A DNA stretch of 64,000 nt from Christiangramia crocea (GTDB lineage: Bacteria; Bacteroidota; Bacteroidia; Flavobacteriales; Flavobacteriaceae), in the NCBI RefSeq assembly GCF_022410465.1, contig NZ_JAJSON010000007.1:62001-126000 (forward strand), in the 5' to 3' direction. The notes beneath the pieces were generated by a model. The model made no database searches and was not told the origin of the DNA. It saw only the letters and a program-made list of their open reading frames with translations. Below are positions 17,446-26,898 of this stretch, one piece after another. A program made the translations under genes and the position numbers. Each line of letters starts with the position of its first letter. Position 1 is the stretch's first letter.

Positions 17446-19311
17446 ATGAAGAAATTTATAATGGGGATTGCAGCAGCCTCGGTTTTATTTGCCTGTAAGA
17501 CCCCGAATGTACCCCAGGAAGAACAGCCTATTTTGGCTACCATAGATCTTGTAAATGTTGAAAATGACAAAGTGTGGGTTAGCGTAGATCCGGATAGGTT
17601 TACTTCAGAAACCACAACTTTCTATATTCCCAAAACAGTACCGGGAACCTATTCTACAGATAACTACGGCAAATTTTCAGAAAATTTCAAGGCTCTGGAT
17701 TATAAGGGTAGGGAAATGGACGTGGTAAAACTTGACGACAATAGCTGGAGTATTGCCAATGCAGAAGATCTTGATAAAGTGGTTTACCAGGTGAATGACT
17801 CTTTCGACTGGGAAAACGAAGGAGGCGTTTATTCCATGGCGGGAACAAACATTCTCAAAGACAAAAACTTCCTTTTAAACCTTCATGGATTTGTGGGTTA
17901 TTTCAAGGATATGAAAGAGGAAGAATACCGACTTCAGATTGAGCGTCCGGCAGGTCTTATTCCCGGAACTTCACTTACTGTAGACAGAACTATGAATTCT
18001 GAAAATGGCAGTTCTAAGACCGATATTTTCAATTTGAGCCGCTATTTTGAGGTGATAGACAATCCTATCATGTACGCTGAACCTGATACCGCCAGGATAA
18101 AGGTTCAGGGAATGGAAGTACTGCTGAATGTTTATTCGCCTAACGATAAATATTCGGCACAGGATATCAAGCCATCCATGCAAAAGATGATTAATGCACA
18201 AAAAAAATTCCTTGGAGATATCGATAATACCGGGAAGTATGCCATCCTTTTATATCTTGCCGAAAATGATAAACCCGATGCCGGCAATTTTGGAGCCCTG
18301 GAACACCATACCTCTACGGTGGTCGTACTGTCTGAAGACTCCTCGCTTTCTTCACTGGAAAATTCAATGATCGATATAGTATCCCACGAATTCTTTCATA
18401 TACTCACTCCACTGAATGTTCACTCCAAAGAGATACATTATTTTGATTACAACGATCCTAAAATGTCTCAGCATCTATGGATGTATGAAGGCGTAACCGA
18501 ATATTTCGCTAATCTTTTCCAGGTTAACCAGGGGCTTATTAGTAATCAGGAATTCTATAACCGAATGGTTGAGAAGATCAACATTGCTAAGAATTTTGAT
18601 GACACCATGCCTTTTACGGTAATGAGTAAGAATATACTGGAAGATGATTATAAAGACAGTTACTATAATGTATATATGAAAGGTGCCTTAATAGGTATGG
18701 CTCTGGACATACGTTTACGGGAATTAAGTGGTGGCCGCATGGGCATACTTGACCTTATGAAAAAACTGAGTGAGAAATACGGAAAAAACAAACCCTTTAA
18801 TGATGATGAATTGATCTCGGAAATCGTGAAACTTACCTATCCTGAGATTCAGGACTTTTTTGATACCTATGTAAGTGGTACTACTCCCATTCCTTATTAT
18901 GAGTTTTTTGAAAAGGCAGGTCTGGAAGAAAAAGAAATCATGACCGAAGTGGGATATTTCTTAAGAGGCCAGGTACCATACATTACCGCAAATCAGCAAA
19001 CCATGGAGCTCGTTTTCAGGAATGATATTGAACTGAACACATTTTTAAAAGATCTTGGTGTTCAGGGAGGAGATACCATCAAATCTATCAATGGAAAAGA
19101 ATATACGATTCAGAATGTGTATGATCTAATCAATGCGACTCAAAGCTGGGAAGAAGGAAACCGAATTAGCATGACTGTTGAAAGGGATGGGGAAGAAATT
19201 ACACTTGAAGGTGAAATTACAAAACCTATGGACATGGATAAAAGGCTTGTAGAGATACAGAATGCTGATGGCGAACAAATGGAACTTCGTAATGCCTGGT
19301 TAAAAGGCTAA
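17446..19311 (+). CDS. M61-family aminopeptidase with PDZ domain, lipoprotein
   Basis: Zinc metallopeptidase of the M61 (glycyl aminopeptidase) family, 621 aa. A lipoprotein signal with lipobox LFAC puts the lipid on Cys17, so it acts at the periplasmic face of a membrane. The zinc motif is HEFFH at 314-318, with Glu348 in MYEGVTEYF as the probable third ligand. An N-terminal beta-rich domain (about 30-240) precedes the catalytic domain, and a PDZ-like domain follows (about 510-600, around GVQGGDTIKSINGKEY). A single gene between two terminators. The biological substrate is unknown. Confidence 0.93.
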   Translation: MKKFIMGIAAASVLFACKTPNVPQEEQPILATIDLVNVENDKVWVSVDPDRFTSETTTFYIPKTVPGTYSTDNYGKFSENFKALDYKGREMDVVKLDDNSWSIANAEDLDKVVYQVNDSFDWENEGGVYSMAGTNILKDKNFLLNLHGFVGYFKDMKEEEYRLQIERPAGLIPGTSLTVDRTMNSENGSSKTDIFNLSRYFEVIDNPIMYAEPDTARIKVQGMEVLLNVYSPNDKYSAQDIKPSMQKMINAQKKFLGDIDNTGKYAILLYLAENDKPDAGNFGALEHHTSTVVVLSEDSSLSSLENSMIDIVSHEFFHILTPLNVHSKEIHYFDYNDPKMSQHLWMYEGVTEYFANLFQVNQGLISNQEFYNRMVEKINIAKNFDDTMPFTVMSKNILEDDYKDSYYNVYMKGALIGMALDIRLRELSGGRMGILDLMKKLSEKYGKNKPFNDDELISEIVKLTYPEIQDFFDTYVSGTTPIPYYEFFEKAGLEEKEIMTEVGYFLRGQVPYITANQQTMELVFRNDIELNTFLKDLGVQGGDTIKSINGKEYTIQNVYDLINATQSWEEGNRISMTVERDGEEITLEGEITKPMDMDKRLVEIQNADGEQMELRNAWLKG

Positions 19312-19331
19312 TAGGTTTTATCAGAATAGAC

Positions 19332-19378
19332 AGCGGCAGGAAAATGGACTTAACCCCAACATCCTACCGCTTTTTTTT
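19332..19378 (+). terminator. Probable intrinsic terminator after the M61 gene
   Basis: AGCGGCAGGA (19332-19341) pairs with TCCTACCGCT (19362-19371) with one mismatch, a 20-nt loop, and a T-run directly after the stem. Confidence 0.75.
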
Positions 19379-19438
19379 GTTTAAAATAGAGTCCAAGCCC
19401 TTTATCTTCTTATATTTAAAATTCAATTAAACCAACCT

Positions 19439-21442
19439 ATGGAAATTCCTATTCTTCAGGATATAGTCATTATACTGGGGTTATCAATTTTGATAATTCT
19501 TATTTTTCAACGGTTGAAACTCCCCGCCATTCTTGGGTTTCTTATAGCAGGGATCATTGCCGGGCCCCATGCCTTTAATTTAATAAGTTCACAACACGAA
19601 GTAGAACTGCTCTCCGAGATCGGGATCATCTTTCTGCTTTTCGTGATCGGTATCGAACTGTCACTGAAAGGTCTGGCCTCTATCAAGAGGATCATATTCC
19701 TGGGAGGTGGCTTACAGGTTGGCGGTACCATCCTTATCACGGCGGCTATCTCACATTTTATAGGCTTACCCTGGAATACATCAATATTCCTTGGTTTCCT
19801 TTTTAGTTTGAGCAGTACTGCTATCGTACTCAAGCTATTGCAGGAAAAAGGGGAAATTGGATCTCCTCATGGAAAAATCGGTTTGGGAATACTTATTTTC
19901 CAGGACATCATCGTAGTTCCCATGATGCTTTTCACTCCGCTGCTTGCTGGTGAGACACCAAATATTCTTTATACTATTTCTATCATGGCCTTAAAGATAT
20001 TGATCGTTCTTATCCTTGTTTATATTCTTGCCAGGTATGTGGCTCCAAAAATATTTGGATGGGTAGTAAAAACTAGGAATCAGGAACTTTTCGTGCTCAC
20101 TGTGGTGGTATTTTGTTTTGGTGTCGCGTGGCTCACGTCTACGGTGGGTCTTTCCCTGGCTCTGGGTGCATTTTTCGCAGGGCTCATCATTTCTGAATCG
20201 GATTATAGCCATCAGGCAACAGCAAACGTACTTCCCTTCCGGGAGATCTTTATTAGCTTCTTCTTTATTTCGGTAGGAACACTGCTCAACCTTGATTTCT
20301 TTTTTAACAATATCATCAATATCCTGCTTCTGGTGATTGGAGTGATCCTTTTAAAAATGCTGGTAGTCGGACTTACTGTGCTTATTTTAAAATACCCTGT
20401 CAGGACTATTTTCCTTGCATTGTTCAGCCTTTTCCAGGTGGGTGAATTTTCCCTGCTCCTATCGGGTGTTGGCAAAGAAAGCGAATTAATTCCCGAAAAT
20501 ATTTACCAGTATTTCCTGGCTATTTCAATCATTACGATGGGCATCACACCGTTTCTCATTGAAAAAGCTCCGCGCATCACCTATGCCCTTCTGAAGGCCC
20601 CCATCCCTTCAGCAGTACGAAAACGTCTTGAAAACATTAAAAGAAGCAGCAAGGCCGAAGAAGAGTTTTCCGAAGAAAATCTTCATGACCATCTTGTGAT
20701 AATCGGTTACGGGATTAATGGAGAAAACATTTCAAAAGCCGCCAGAAAGGCTGAGATCCCTTATGTGATCCTGGACACCAACCCTGATACTTTTGAAAAG
20801 GCCAAAGCAAAAAAGGAACCCATAATTTTTGGTGATGCTACAAATAATTCTATCCTTAAACACGCTCATGTCCAGGAAGCCCGGGTTATAGTGATCGCAA
20901 TTTCCGATCCCGGGGCCACCAGAAAAATTCTTACCAATATAAGGCAGTTTACCCAAACTGCCACGGTTATAGTAAGAACGAAATATGTAAGGGAGATCAA
21001 AGATGCGATAAGGCTGGGCGCAGATGAAGTGGTACCTGAAGAATTTGAGACCTCCATCGAGATATTTACAAGGGTCTTAAAAAAATACCTGGTACCGTTT
21101 GATGAAATTCAGGAATTTATAAACCAGATCCGTTCTTCAGATTATGAGATGCTTACTTCTATGAAGAAAAGTCCGCACTCTCCTGCCCTGCAACACCTCA
21201 ACATACCTAATAAAGAAATAGTTACCCTAAAGGTACAGAGGGACAACCATAAGATAGTGGGTAAGAGCATTGAAGAATCAGGGATTGGGAAGAACTACCG
21301 GGTAACAATTCTGGCCATACAGCGGGATAAACGTTATCTCACCGAGATATCACCAGAGACGACAATACACCAGGGTGACCTGCTGTATCTTTTTGGACAT
21401 CCCAATAATATTAACCATATAAACAATATGCTTTCTTTCTGA
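19439..21442 (+). CDS. Kef-type cation:proton antiporter (CPA2) with RCK/TrkA domains
   Basis: Membrane protein of 667 aa: residues about 1-385 form a run of about 12 hydrophobic helices of the CPA2 fold, with IGIELSLKGL and the Kef-type FQD ion-site motif in LGILIFQDIIVVP. Residues about 415-535 are a TrkA-N/RCK domain with NAD-binding HLVIIGYGINGENI, and about 575-665 a TrkA-C domain. It exchanges K+ (or Na+) for protons in the inner membrane and is probably gated by ligand binding to the RCK part. It could be KefB/KefC-like or closer to the YbaL group; no ancillary KefF/G subunit is nearby. Confidence 0.92.
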   Translation: MEIPILQDIVIILGLSILIILIFQRLKLPAILGFLIAGIIAGPHAFNLISSQHEVELLSEIGIIFLLFVIGIELSLKGLASIKRIIFLGGGLQVGGTILITAAISHFIGLPWNTSIFLGFLFSLSSTAIVLKLLQEKGEIGSPHGKIGLGILIFQDIIVVPMMLFTPLLAGETPNILYTISIMALKILIVLILVYILARYVAPKIFGWVVKTRNQELFVLTVVVFCFGVAWLTSTVGLSLALGAFFAGLIISESDYSHQATANVLPFREIFISFFFISVGTLLNLDFFFNNIINILLLVIGVILLKMLVVGLTVLILKYPVRTIFLALFSLFQVGEFSLLLSGVGKESELIPENIYQYFLAISIITMGITPFLIEKAPRITYALLKAPIPSAVRKRLENIKRSSKAEEEFSEENLHDHLVIIGYGINGENISKAARKAEIPYVILDTNPDTFEKAKAKKEPIIFGDATNNSILKHAHVQEARVIVIAISDPGATRKILTNIRQFTQTATVIVRTKYVREIKDAIRLGADEVVPEEFETSIEIFTRVLKKYLVPFDEIQEFINQIRSSDYEMLTSMKKSPHSPALQHLNIPNKEIVTLKVQRDNHKIVGKSIEESGIGKNYRVTILAIQRDKRYLTEISPETTIHQGDLLYLFGHPNNINHINNMLSF

Positions 21443-21489
21443 TACTGGTTTATTTTATAAATTTAGAACCCTAACAATTTAAATGACCA

Positions 21490-23160
21490 ATGAGCAACAC
21501 GCCAGATAAGATCAAGAGATATTACAAATTCATTCATTTTATGCTGAAATACTGGAATAGTGACCTGTTCCGGCAAACCACCTCAGCAGCTATTGATGAA
21601 GGCCTTGCTGAAGAAGATGATGAACATCACTTCGATCAGACTCCCGAAGAACTGGTCGAGGATCTTAAAGCCATGGGGCCTACTTACATTAAATTAGGGC
21701 AGCTTCTTTCTACAAGACCAGATCTGTTACCGGACGAATACTTAAAGGCACTGGCCAATCTGCAGGATAATGTTTCTCCTGTTCCTTTTGAGGAAGTAAA
21801 AAATATCATTGAGGAAGAACTGGGAACAAAAATCTCTAAAGCTTTCAATCTTTTTGATGAAAAGCCCATAGCAAGTGCTTCTATAGGTCAGGTGCATCAC
21901 GCTGAACTTCATTCCGGGAAACCTGTCGCGGTTAAGGTCCAGCGGCCTGGAATTAGAAAGCAATTCATGCAGGACCTTGAAACACTGGATGAAATGACGC
22001 AACTGGCCGTAAAACATCTCGAAAAGGCCAAGACCTATGCCATAGATGAAGTATTTGCGGAGTTAAGGCGTATTTTAATAAATGAACTCGACTATTTTAA
22101 GGAAGCACAGAACCTGAAGACCCTAAAGCAAAACCTCCAGAGATATGAACATCTCATTATTCCGGCACCCGTGGATGATTATAGTTCTTCCAGGGTACTA
22201 ACCATGGAGTTTGTTAGCGGAAAAAAGATCACTTCTCTTTCCCCTTTGAGGCAGATGGAAAATGACTTTTCTGAACTAGTGGAAGAGCTTGTTGAAGCCT
22301 ATTTACAGCAGATCATAAACGACGGTTTTGCGCATGCCGATCCACATCCAGGGAATATAAAATTCACCGATGATAACCGGATCGCACTTATAGACCTGGG
22401 AATGGTAGCACGCTTCACTCCCCAACTTCAGGAAAATCTCATTGAATTACTTCTGGCCATAAGTCAGAGTAACGGGGAGAAAACTGCTCACATTCTGCTC
22501 AAGATGAGTGAAATGAGTGAGGAGTCGCAACCCAAAGCCTTTGCGAAGACTGTTAGCGATGTGATCATGGAAAGCGAGAACAGCAGGGCTAAAGACCTGC
22601 AAACAGGCCGCATATTAATTCAACTAAACCGGCTTGCACTTAATACGCATATAAAACTACCGGTGGAGATCAATATTCTTGGGAAGATACTTCTTAACCT
22701 TGACCAGATCGTAGCAATTTTAAATCCGGAATTTGACCTGAGAGCTGCTATCCAGCGAAATGTGCATGAGATCATGCGAAAAAAGATGCTCAGTGAACTG
22801 AAACCTGAGAATTTCTTTAGCACTCTCATAGAATCAAAACACTTTCTGGAGAAAATGCCTGAAAGAATGAACCGGATCTCTGAAAACCTGGCTAACAACG
22901 AGATGAAGATCAAGATAGACGCCATAGACGAAAAACGCGTGACTGATGGTTTTCAAAAAGTAGCAAACCGTATCACTCTGGGTCTCATTATAGCAGCCAT
23001 GATCATCGGTGCCTCCATGCTCATGCAAATACCATCAGATTTTACCATTTTTGGTTATCCTGGCCTGGCCATGTTATTCTTTATTCTGGCAGCAGTAGGA
23101 GCCATCGTACTAAGCTATGTTATAGTCTTCAGAGACGAGAACCTCAATAATAAAAATTAA
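21490..23160 (+). CDS. UbiB/ABC1-family atypical kinase
   Basis: ABC1/ADCK/UbiB kinase-like protein, 556 aa. Hallmarks are the KxGQ motif in MGPTYIKLGQLLSTRPDLLP, the alanine-loop variant ASASIGQVHHA, VAVKVQRPG with the ATP-anchoring Lys, the catalytic HADPHPGNI, and the metal-binding LIDLGM. Two C-terminal transmembrane helices (about 490-550) match membrane-attached UbiB proteins. In quinone-producing bacteria UbiB supports isoprenoid quinone synthesis; flavobacteria usually make menaquinone, so the exact role here is uncertain. It follows the antiporter by 47 bp and may be co-transcribed. Confidence 0.92.
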   Translation: MSNTPDKIKRYYKFIHFMLKYWNSDLFRQTTSAAIDEGLAEEDDEHHFDQTPEELVEDLKAMGPTYIKLGQLLSTRPDLLPDEYLKALANLQDNVSPVPFEEVKNIIEEELGTKISKAFNLFDEKPIASASIGQVHHAELHSGKPVAVKVQRPGIRKQFMQDLETLDEMTQLAVKHLEKAKTYAIDEVFAELRRILINELDYFKEAQNLKTLKQNLQRYEHLIIPAPVDDYSSSRVLTMEFVSGKKITSLSPLRQMENDFSELVEELVEAYLQQIINDGFAHADPHPGNIKFTDDNRIALIDLGMVARFTPQLQENLIELLLAISQSNGEKTAHILLKMSEMSEESQPKAFAKTVSDVIMESENSRAKDLQTGRILIQLNRLALNTHIKLPVEINILGKILLNLDQIVAILNPEFDLRAAIQRNVHEIMRKKMLSELKPENFFSTLIESKHFLEKMPERMNRISENLANNEMKIKIDAIDEKRVTDGFQKVANRITLGLIIAAMIIGASMLMQIPSDFTIFGYPGLAMLFFILAAVGAIVLSYVIVFRDENLNNKN

Positions 23161-23189
23161 CTTTTGAACTTTAGAATTCTAAAATTAAC

Positions 23190-24680
23190 ATGAGAAAATT
23201 TTCATTTTTAATTGGCTTAAGCCTTTTTTCAATTTTCGCCACTTATGCCCAGCAAATAGAAATTCCCCTGGACACTTCTGTGGTGACCCGGCATTCTGTG
23301 AACATCAATGGAAAATCGATTGATTATACCGCTGAGACCGGTACTATTCCTCTGTGGAACGAAGACAGGGAACCAATCGCGAGTTTATTCTATACTTATT
23401 ATACTCGAAGTGGAATTAAAAATACAGAAAACCGGCCACTGGTAGTTTCTTTTAATGGCGGCCCGGGTTCGGCCTCTGTTTGGATGCACATAGCCTACAC
23501 AGGCCCACGTGTACTAAAAATAGATGAAGAGGGTTTTCCTGTTCAACCCTATGGAATAAAGGAAAATCCGCATTCAATTCTGGATGTGGCTGATATCGTA
23601 TATGTTAACCCTGTGAACACCGGTTACTCACGCCCTATCCCCAATAAAGAAGGAAAGGTAGACCGGGAAAAATTCTTCGGAGTTCAGGCCGATATTGAAT
23701 ATCTTGCCGAATGGCTGAATACTTTCGTAACCCGAAAGAACCGATGGTTGTCACCAAAATATCTGATTGGAGAAAGTTACGGGACCACTCGGGTTTCCGG
23801 TCTTGCACTCGAATTACAGAACAGCCAGTGGATGTACCTTAACGGAGTGATCCTGGTTTCTCCTACAGAAATAGGACTGGACCGGGAAGGGCCGGTTGAG
23901 ATTGCTAACCGTCTCCCATATTTTGCCGCGGCAGCATGGTACCATGAAGCTTTACCTCAGGAACTTCAGAGTAAGGACCTGGATGATTTACTGCCCGAAG
24001 TTGAAAACTATGCTATAAACGAATTATTACCTGTTTTGGTGAAAGGAGGATTTACTGAAGCCTCAAAAAAACAGGAAGTGGCCCAAAAAATGGCCTACTA
24101 TTCAGGAATTTCAGAAAAAGTAATCCTTCAGAATAACCTTGAAGTACCCTTCAGGTATTTCTGGAAGGAGCTTCTGCGCGAAAAAGAAGGATACACGGTT
24201 GGCCGACTTGATTCAAGATATCGGGGACTGGACGCCAAGGAATCAGGAGACGATCCCGATTATAATTCAGAACTAACTTCCTGGTTGCACTCTTTCACTC
24301 CGGCGATAAACTATTATCTACGCGAAGAACTGAACTTCAAGACAGATCTTAAATATTTTATGTTCGGGCCGGTTCATCCATGGGATCGAAGCGGGAATAA
24401 TACCGGTGAGAATTTAAGACAGGCCATGGCTCAAAATCCGAATCTGGATGTGATGATTCAGTCTGGCTATTTTGATGGTGCTACCACTTACTTCAATGCG
24501 AAATACTCCATGTGGCAACTTGACCCAAGCGGCAAAATGAAAGACCGCCTCAGCTTTAAGGGATACCGAAGCGGCCATATGATGTATTTAAGAAGCGAGG
24601 ACCTTGAAAAGGCTAATGATGATCTGAGAGAATTTATCCTGAACACCTTACCAGGAGAAGGCGAACCCGCAAAATATTAA
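23190..24680 (+). CDS. Secreted S10-family serine carboxypeptidase
   Basis: Alpha/beta-hydrolase peptidase of family S10, 496 aa, with a Sec signal peptide ending near SIFATYAQQ. The oxyanion loop SFNGGPGSASVW is near residues 87-98, the nucleophile is Ser196 in GESYGTT, and the acid and His appear in MIQSGYFDGATTYF and YRSGHMMYL. S10 enzymes remove C-terminal residues at low pH. It joins the M3 and M61 peptidases of this window as a set of exported peptide-processing enzymes. Its stop is 3 bp from the stop of convergent thrC, with no obvious terminator between. Confidence 0.92.
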   Translation: MRKFSFLIGLSLFSIFATYAQQIEIPLDTSVVTRHSVNINGKSIDYTAETGTIPLWNEDREPIASLFYTYYTRSGIKNTENRPLVVSFNGGPGSASVWMHIAYTGPRVLKIDEEGFPVQPYGIKENPHSILDVADIVYVNPVNTGYSRPIPNKEGKVDREKFFGVQADIEYLAEWLNTFVTRKNRWLSPKYLIGESYGTTRVSGLALELQNSQWMYLNGVILVSPTEIGLDREGPVEIANRLPYFAAAAWYHEALPQELQSKDLDDLLPEVENYAINELLPVLVKGGFTEASKKQEVAQKMAYYSGISEKVILQNNLEVPFRYFWKELLREKEGYTVGRLDSRYRGLDAKESGDDPDYNSELTSWLHSFTPAINYYLREELNFKTDLKYFMFGPVHPWDRSGNNTGENLRQAMAQNPNLDVMIQSGYFDGATTYFNAKYSMWQLDPSGKMKDRLSFKGYRSGHMMYLRSEDLEKANDDLREFILNTLPGEGEPAKY

Positions 24681-24683
24681 TAT

Positions 24684-25979
24684 TTAACTCATCAAATATC
24701 CCTTCAGGTCTTCATAATTGCTGATCTGGAGGGATTTTTTTTCTTTATCAACAATTCTGGCTATTGAATCCGGAATTGCCACCTTCTTTCCTATCACCTC
24801 TTCAACAGTCTCTAAAAACTTAACTGGATGAGCGGTTTCCAGAAAAGTACCGTAATAACCATTTTTGTCCTTCAGAAACTCCTGAAGTCCTAAATATCCC
24901 ACAGCCCCATGTGGATCCATGACATAACCGGTCTCCTCAAAGACCTCCTTAATTGCCTTCTTCGTTTCTTCATCATCAAAACTATAGGCAGTTAAATTCT
25001 TTTTTAGTGAATGGTATTCATTATCAAAAAGCTGAAGAATACGCACAAAGTTACTGGGATCTCCCACATCCATAGCGTTCGAGATGGTCTGGACACTTGG
25101 TTTTGGTTTGTAAATTTCGGTTTCCAGATAACTCGTGACAGTATCATTCGCGTTATTTGAGGCTACAAATTGATCGATTGGTAATCCCATTTCCCTGGCA
25201 AGCATTCCGGCGCAAATATTTCCGAAATTCCCACTGGGAACTGAAAATACCAGCTTTTCATCCTTCTCCTCTAACTGCTTATACGCAAGGAAATAATAGA
25301 ACATCTGTGGTAACCACCTTGCTAGGTTGATAGAATTTGCAGAAGTAAGTTTTCGTTTCGCAGAGATGTCCTCATCCAGAAAAGCCTGTTTTACCATGGC
25401 CTGGCATTCATCAAAGGCTCCGTCAACTTCTAGAGCAGTGATATTCTGCCCCAAAGTAGTAAGTTGCTTTTCCTGGATCTCACTTACCTTTCCCTTAGGA
25501 TAGAGAATTACAACGTCTATACCATCAACCCCTAAAAATCCATTGGCCACGGCACCACCCGTATCTCCCGAAGTTGCCACCAGAACAGTTACATTTCCAA
25601 TATTACCCTTTTTTATAAAGTAACCCAGACTACCCGCCATAAACCGGGCCCCAACATCCTTAAAAGCAAGTGTTGGTCCATGAAAAAGCTCCAGGCTACC
25701 TATCCCCTTTTTTACATCCACTACGGGAAAATCAAAATCCAGAGTCTTACTAATGATGTTTTCTAATTCGTTATCTGGAATTTCACCTCCTACATAATCC
25801 TTAATGACCTGAAATCCAATTTCAGTTTTACTCAATTCAGGAAGTTTCTTAAAGAACGATTCAGGAAGTTTCACTATTTCCTCAGGAAAATAAAGCCCCT
25901 TATCAGGAGCCAGACCACGAATAACGGCATTTTCAAAATTGCTTCTGTGTTCCCTGTTATTTAAACTGAAATATTTCAT
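24684..25979 (-). CDS. thrC: Threonine synthase
   Basis: PLP enzyme that converts O-phosphohomoserine to threonine. The PLP-binding Lys is Lys107 in HGPTLAFKDVGARFM, and the phosphate-binding SGDTGGAVANGF loop and SVPSGNFGN motif are present. At 431 aa it is of the long E. coli-like class. Its start overlaps the thrB stop as ATGA, so the two are translationally coupled. Last gene of thrA-thrB-thrC, presumably under control of the leader upstream of thrA. Confidence 0.96.
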   Translation of the reverse strand: MKYFSLNNREHRSNFENAVIRGLAPDKGLYFPEEIVKLPESFFKKLPELSKTEIGFQVIKDYVGGEIPDNELENIISKTLDFDFPVVDVKKGIGSLELFHGPTLAFKDVGARFMAGSLGYFIKKGNIGNVTVLVATSGDTGGAVANGFLGVDGIDVVILYPKGKVSEIQEKQLTTLGQNITALEVDGAFDECQAMVKQAFLDEDISAKRKLTSANSINLARWLPQMFYYFLAYKQLEEKDEKLVFSVPSGNFGNICAGMLAREMGLPIDQFVASNNANDTVTSYLETEIYKPKPSVQTISNAMDVGDPSNFVRILQLFDNEYHSLKKNLTAYSFDDEETKKAIKEVFEETGYVMDPHGAVGYLGLQEFLKDKNGYYGTFLETAHPVKFLETVEEVIGKKVAIPDSIARIVDKEKKSLQISNYEDLKGYLMS

Positions 25980-26896
25980 AGTATTTTTACTCCCTGTTTA
26001 TTAATTGCTGAAAGATGAAGATCAAAGTCGATCCCTTTCTTCTCATAAAATTTCTTGATTGCCTGCTTTACCTTTTCCGCATTTTCATCTCCTTTGCAAA
26101 GGGCATATACTGAAGGTCCCGACCCTGAGATACCAAAACCTAAAGCCCCATTGGCCACTGATAGTTCATCCAGTTCCTGGAAATAAGGAATAAGGATGGA
26201 ACGTATAGGTTCCACGATCTCATCTTCAAGGCTCCTCCCCAAAAGATCATAATCATCAGTATAAAGAGCACTTATTAATGCTCCAAGGTTTCCCCACTGA
26301 TTTATGGCTGATTTAAGACTTATATTCTGCTTGATAATGGAACGGGAATCTTTAGTCTTTATCTCAATTAAAGGGTGTAACACCACCATTCTCAATTCTG
26401 AAGGAACGGGCAAACTAAGGACTTCCAAGGGACAGTAGCTTCTTACAAGGCTAAAGCCCCCAAGCAGTGCCGGTGCAACATTATCTGCATGCTCATTCCC
26501 ACTTGCTATAAGCTCTCCCTGCATTGCGAAAGGTATCAGCTGGTTAGAACTGTAAGGTTCTCCCAGCAGTTTATTCACGGCGAAAACCGCTCCGGCAGAA
26601 CTTGCAGCACTACTGCCGATCCCACTTCCTGGTTTGATCCTTTTGGTTATCTCTATATCGAATCCCTGATCAGATTCCAGGTCCTTCAATAAGGCCTTAA
26701 CAGCTACCCCTGCAACATTCTTATCGGCTTCCATTGGAAGTTCCTGTCCGGTGACTTTAGTAATCCTGATTTCATTCAGGTCATTTTTTCTCACTACCAT
26801 CTCATCACCCACAGAATCGAGGCAACAACCCAGAACATCAAAGCCACAGGAAAGGTTGGCAACAGTTGCCGGCGCAAAAACTTTTAATTCCTTCAT
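25976..26896 (-). CDS. thrB: Homoserine kinase
   Basis: GHMP-family kinase that makes O-phosphohomoserine from homoserine and ATP. The N-terminal VFAPATVANLSCGFDVLG and the phosphate-binding loop PGSGIGSSAASSAGAV (about 89-104) are family signatures, and GISGSGPSVYAL is the C-terminal motif. At 306 aa the length is standard. It starts 2 bp after the thrA stop and overlaps thrC by 4 nt, so the three genes form one tight operon. Confidence 0.96.
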   Translation of the reverse strand: MKELKVFAPATVANLSCGFDVLGCCLDSVGDEMVVRKNDLNEIRITKVTGQELPMEADKNVAGVAVKALLKDLESDQGFDIEITKRIKPGSGIGSSAASSAGAVFAVNKLLGEPYSSNQLIPFAMQGELIASGNEHADNVAPALLGGFSLVRSYCPLEVLSLPVPSELRMVVLHPLIEIKTKDSRSIIKQNISLKSAINQWGNLGALISALYTDDYDLLGRSLEDEIVEPIRSILIPYFQELDELSVANGALGFGISGSGPSVYALCKGDENAEKVKQAIKKFYEKKGIDFDLHLSAINKQGVKIL

Positions 26897-26898
26897 AC

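Noticed and set aside
19507-19833. 108-codon minus-strand frame inside the antiporter gene
   Set aside because: It is antisense to conserved membrane helices; no start context or domain.
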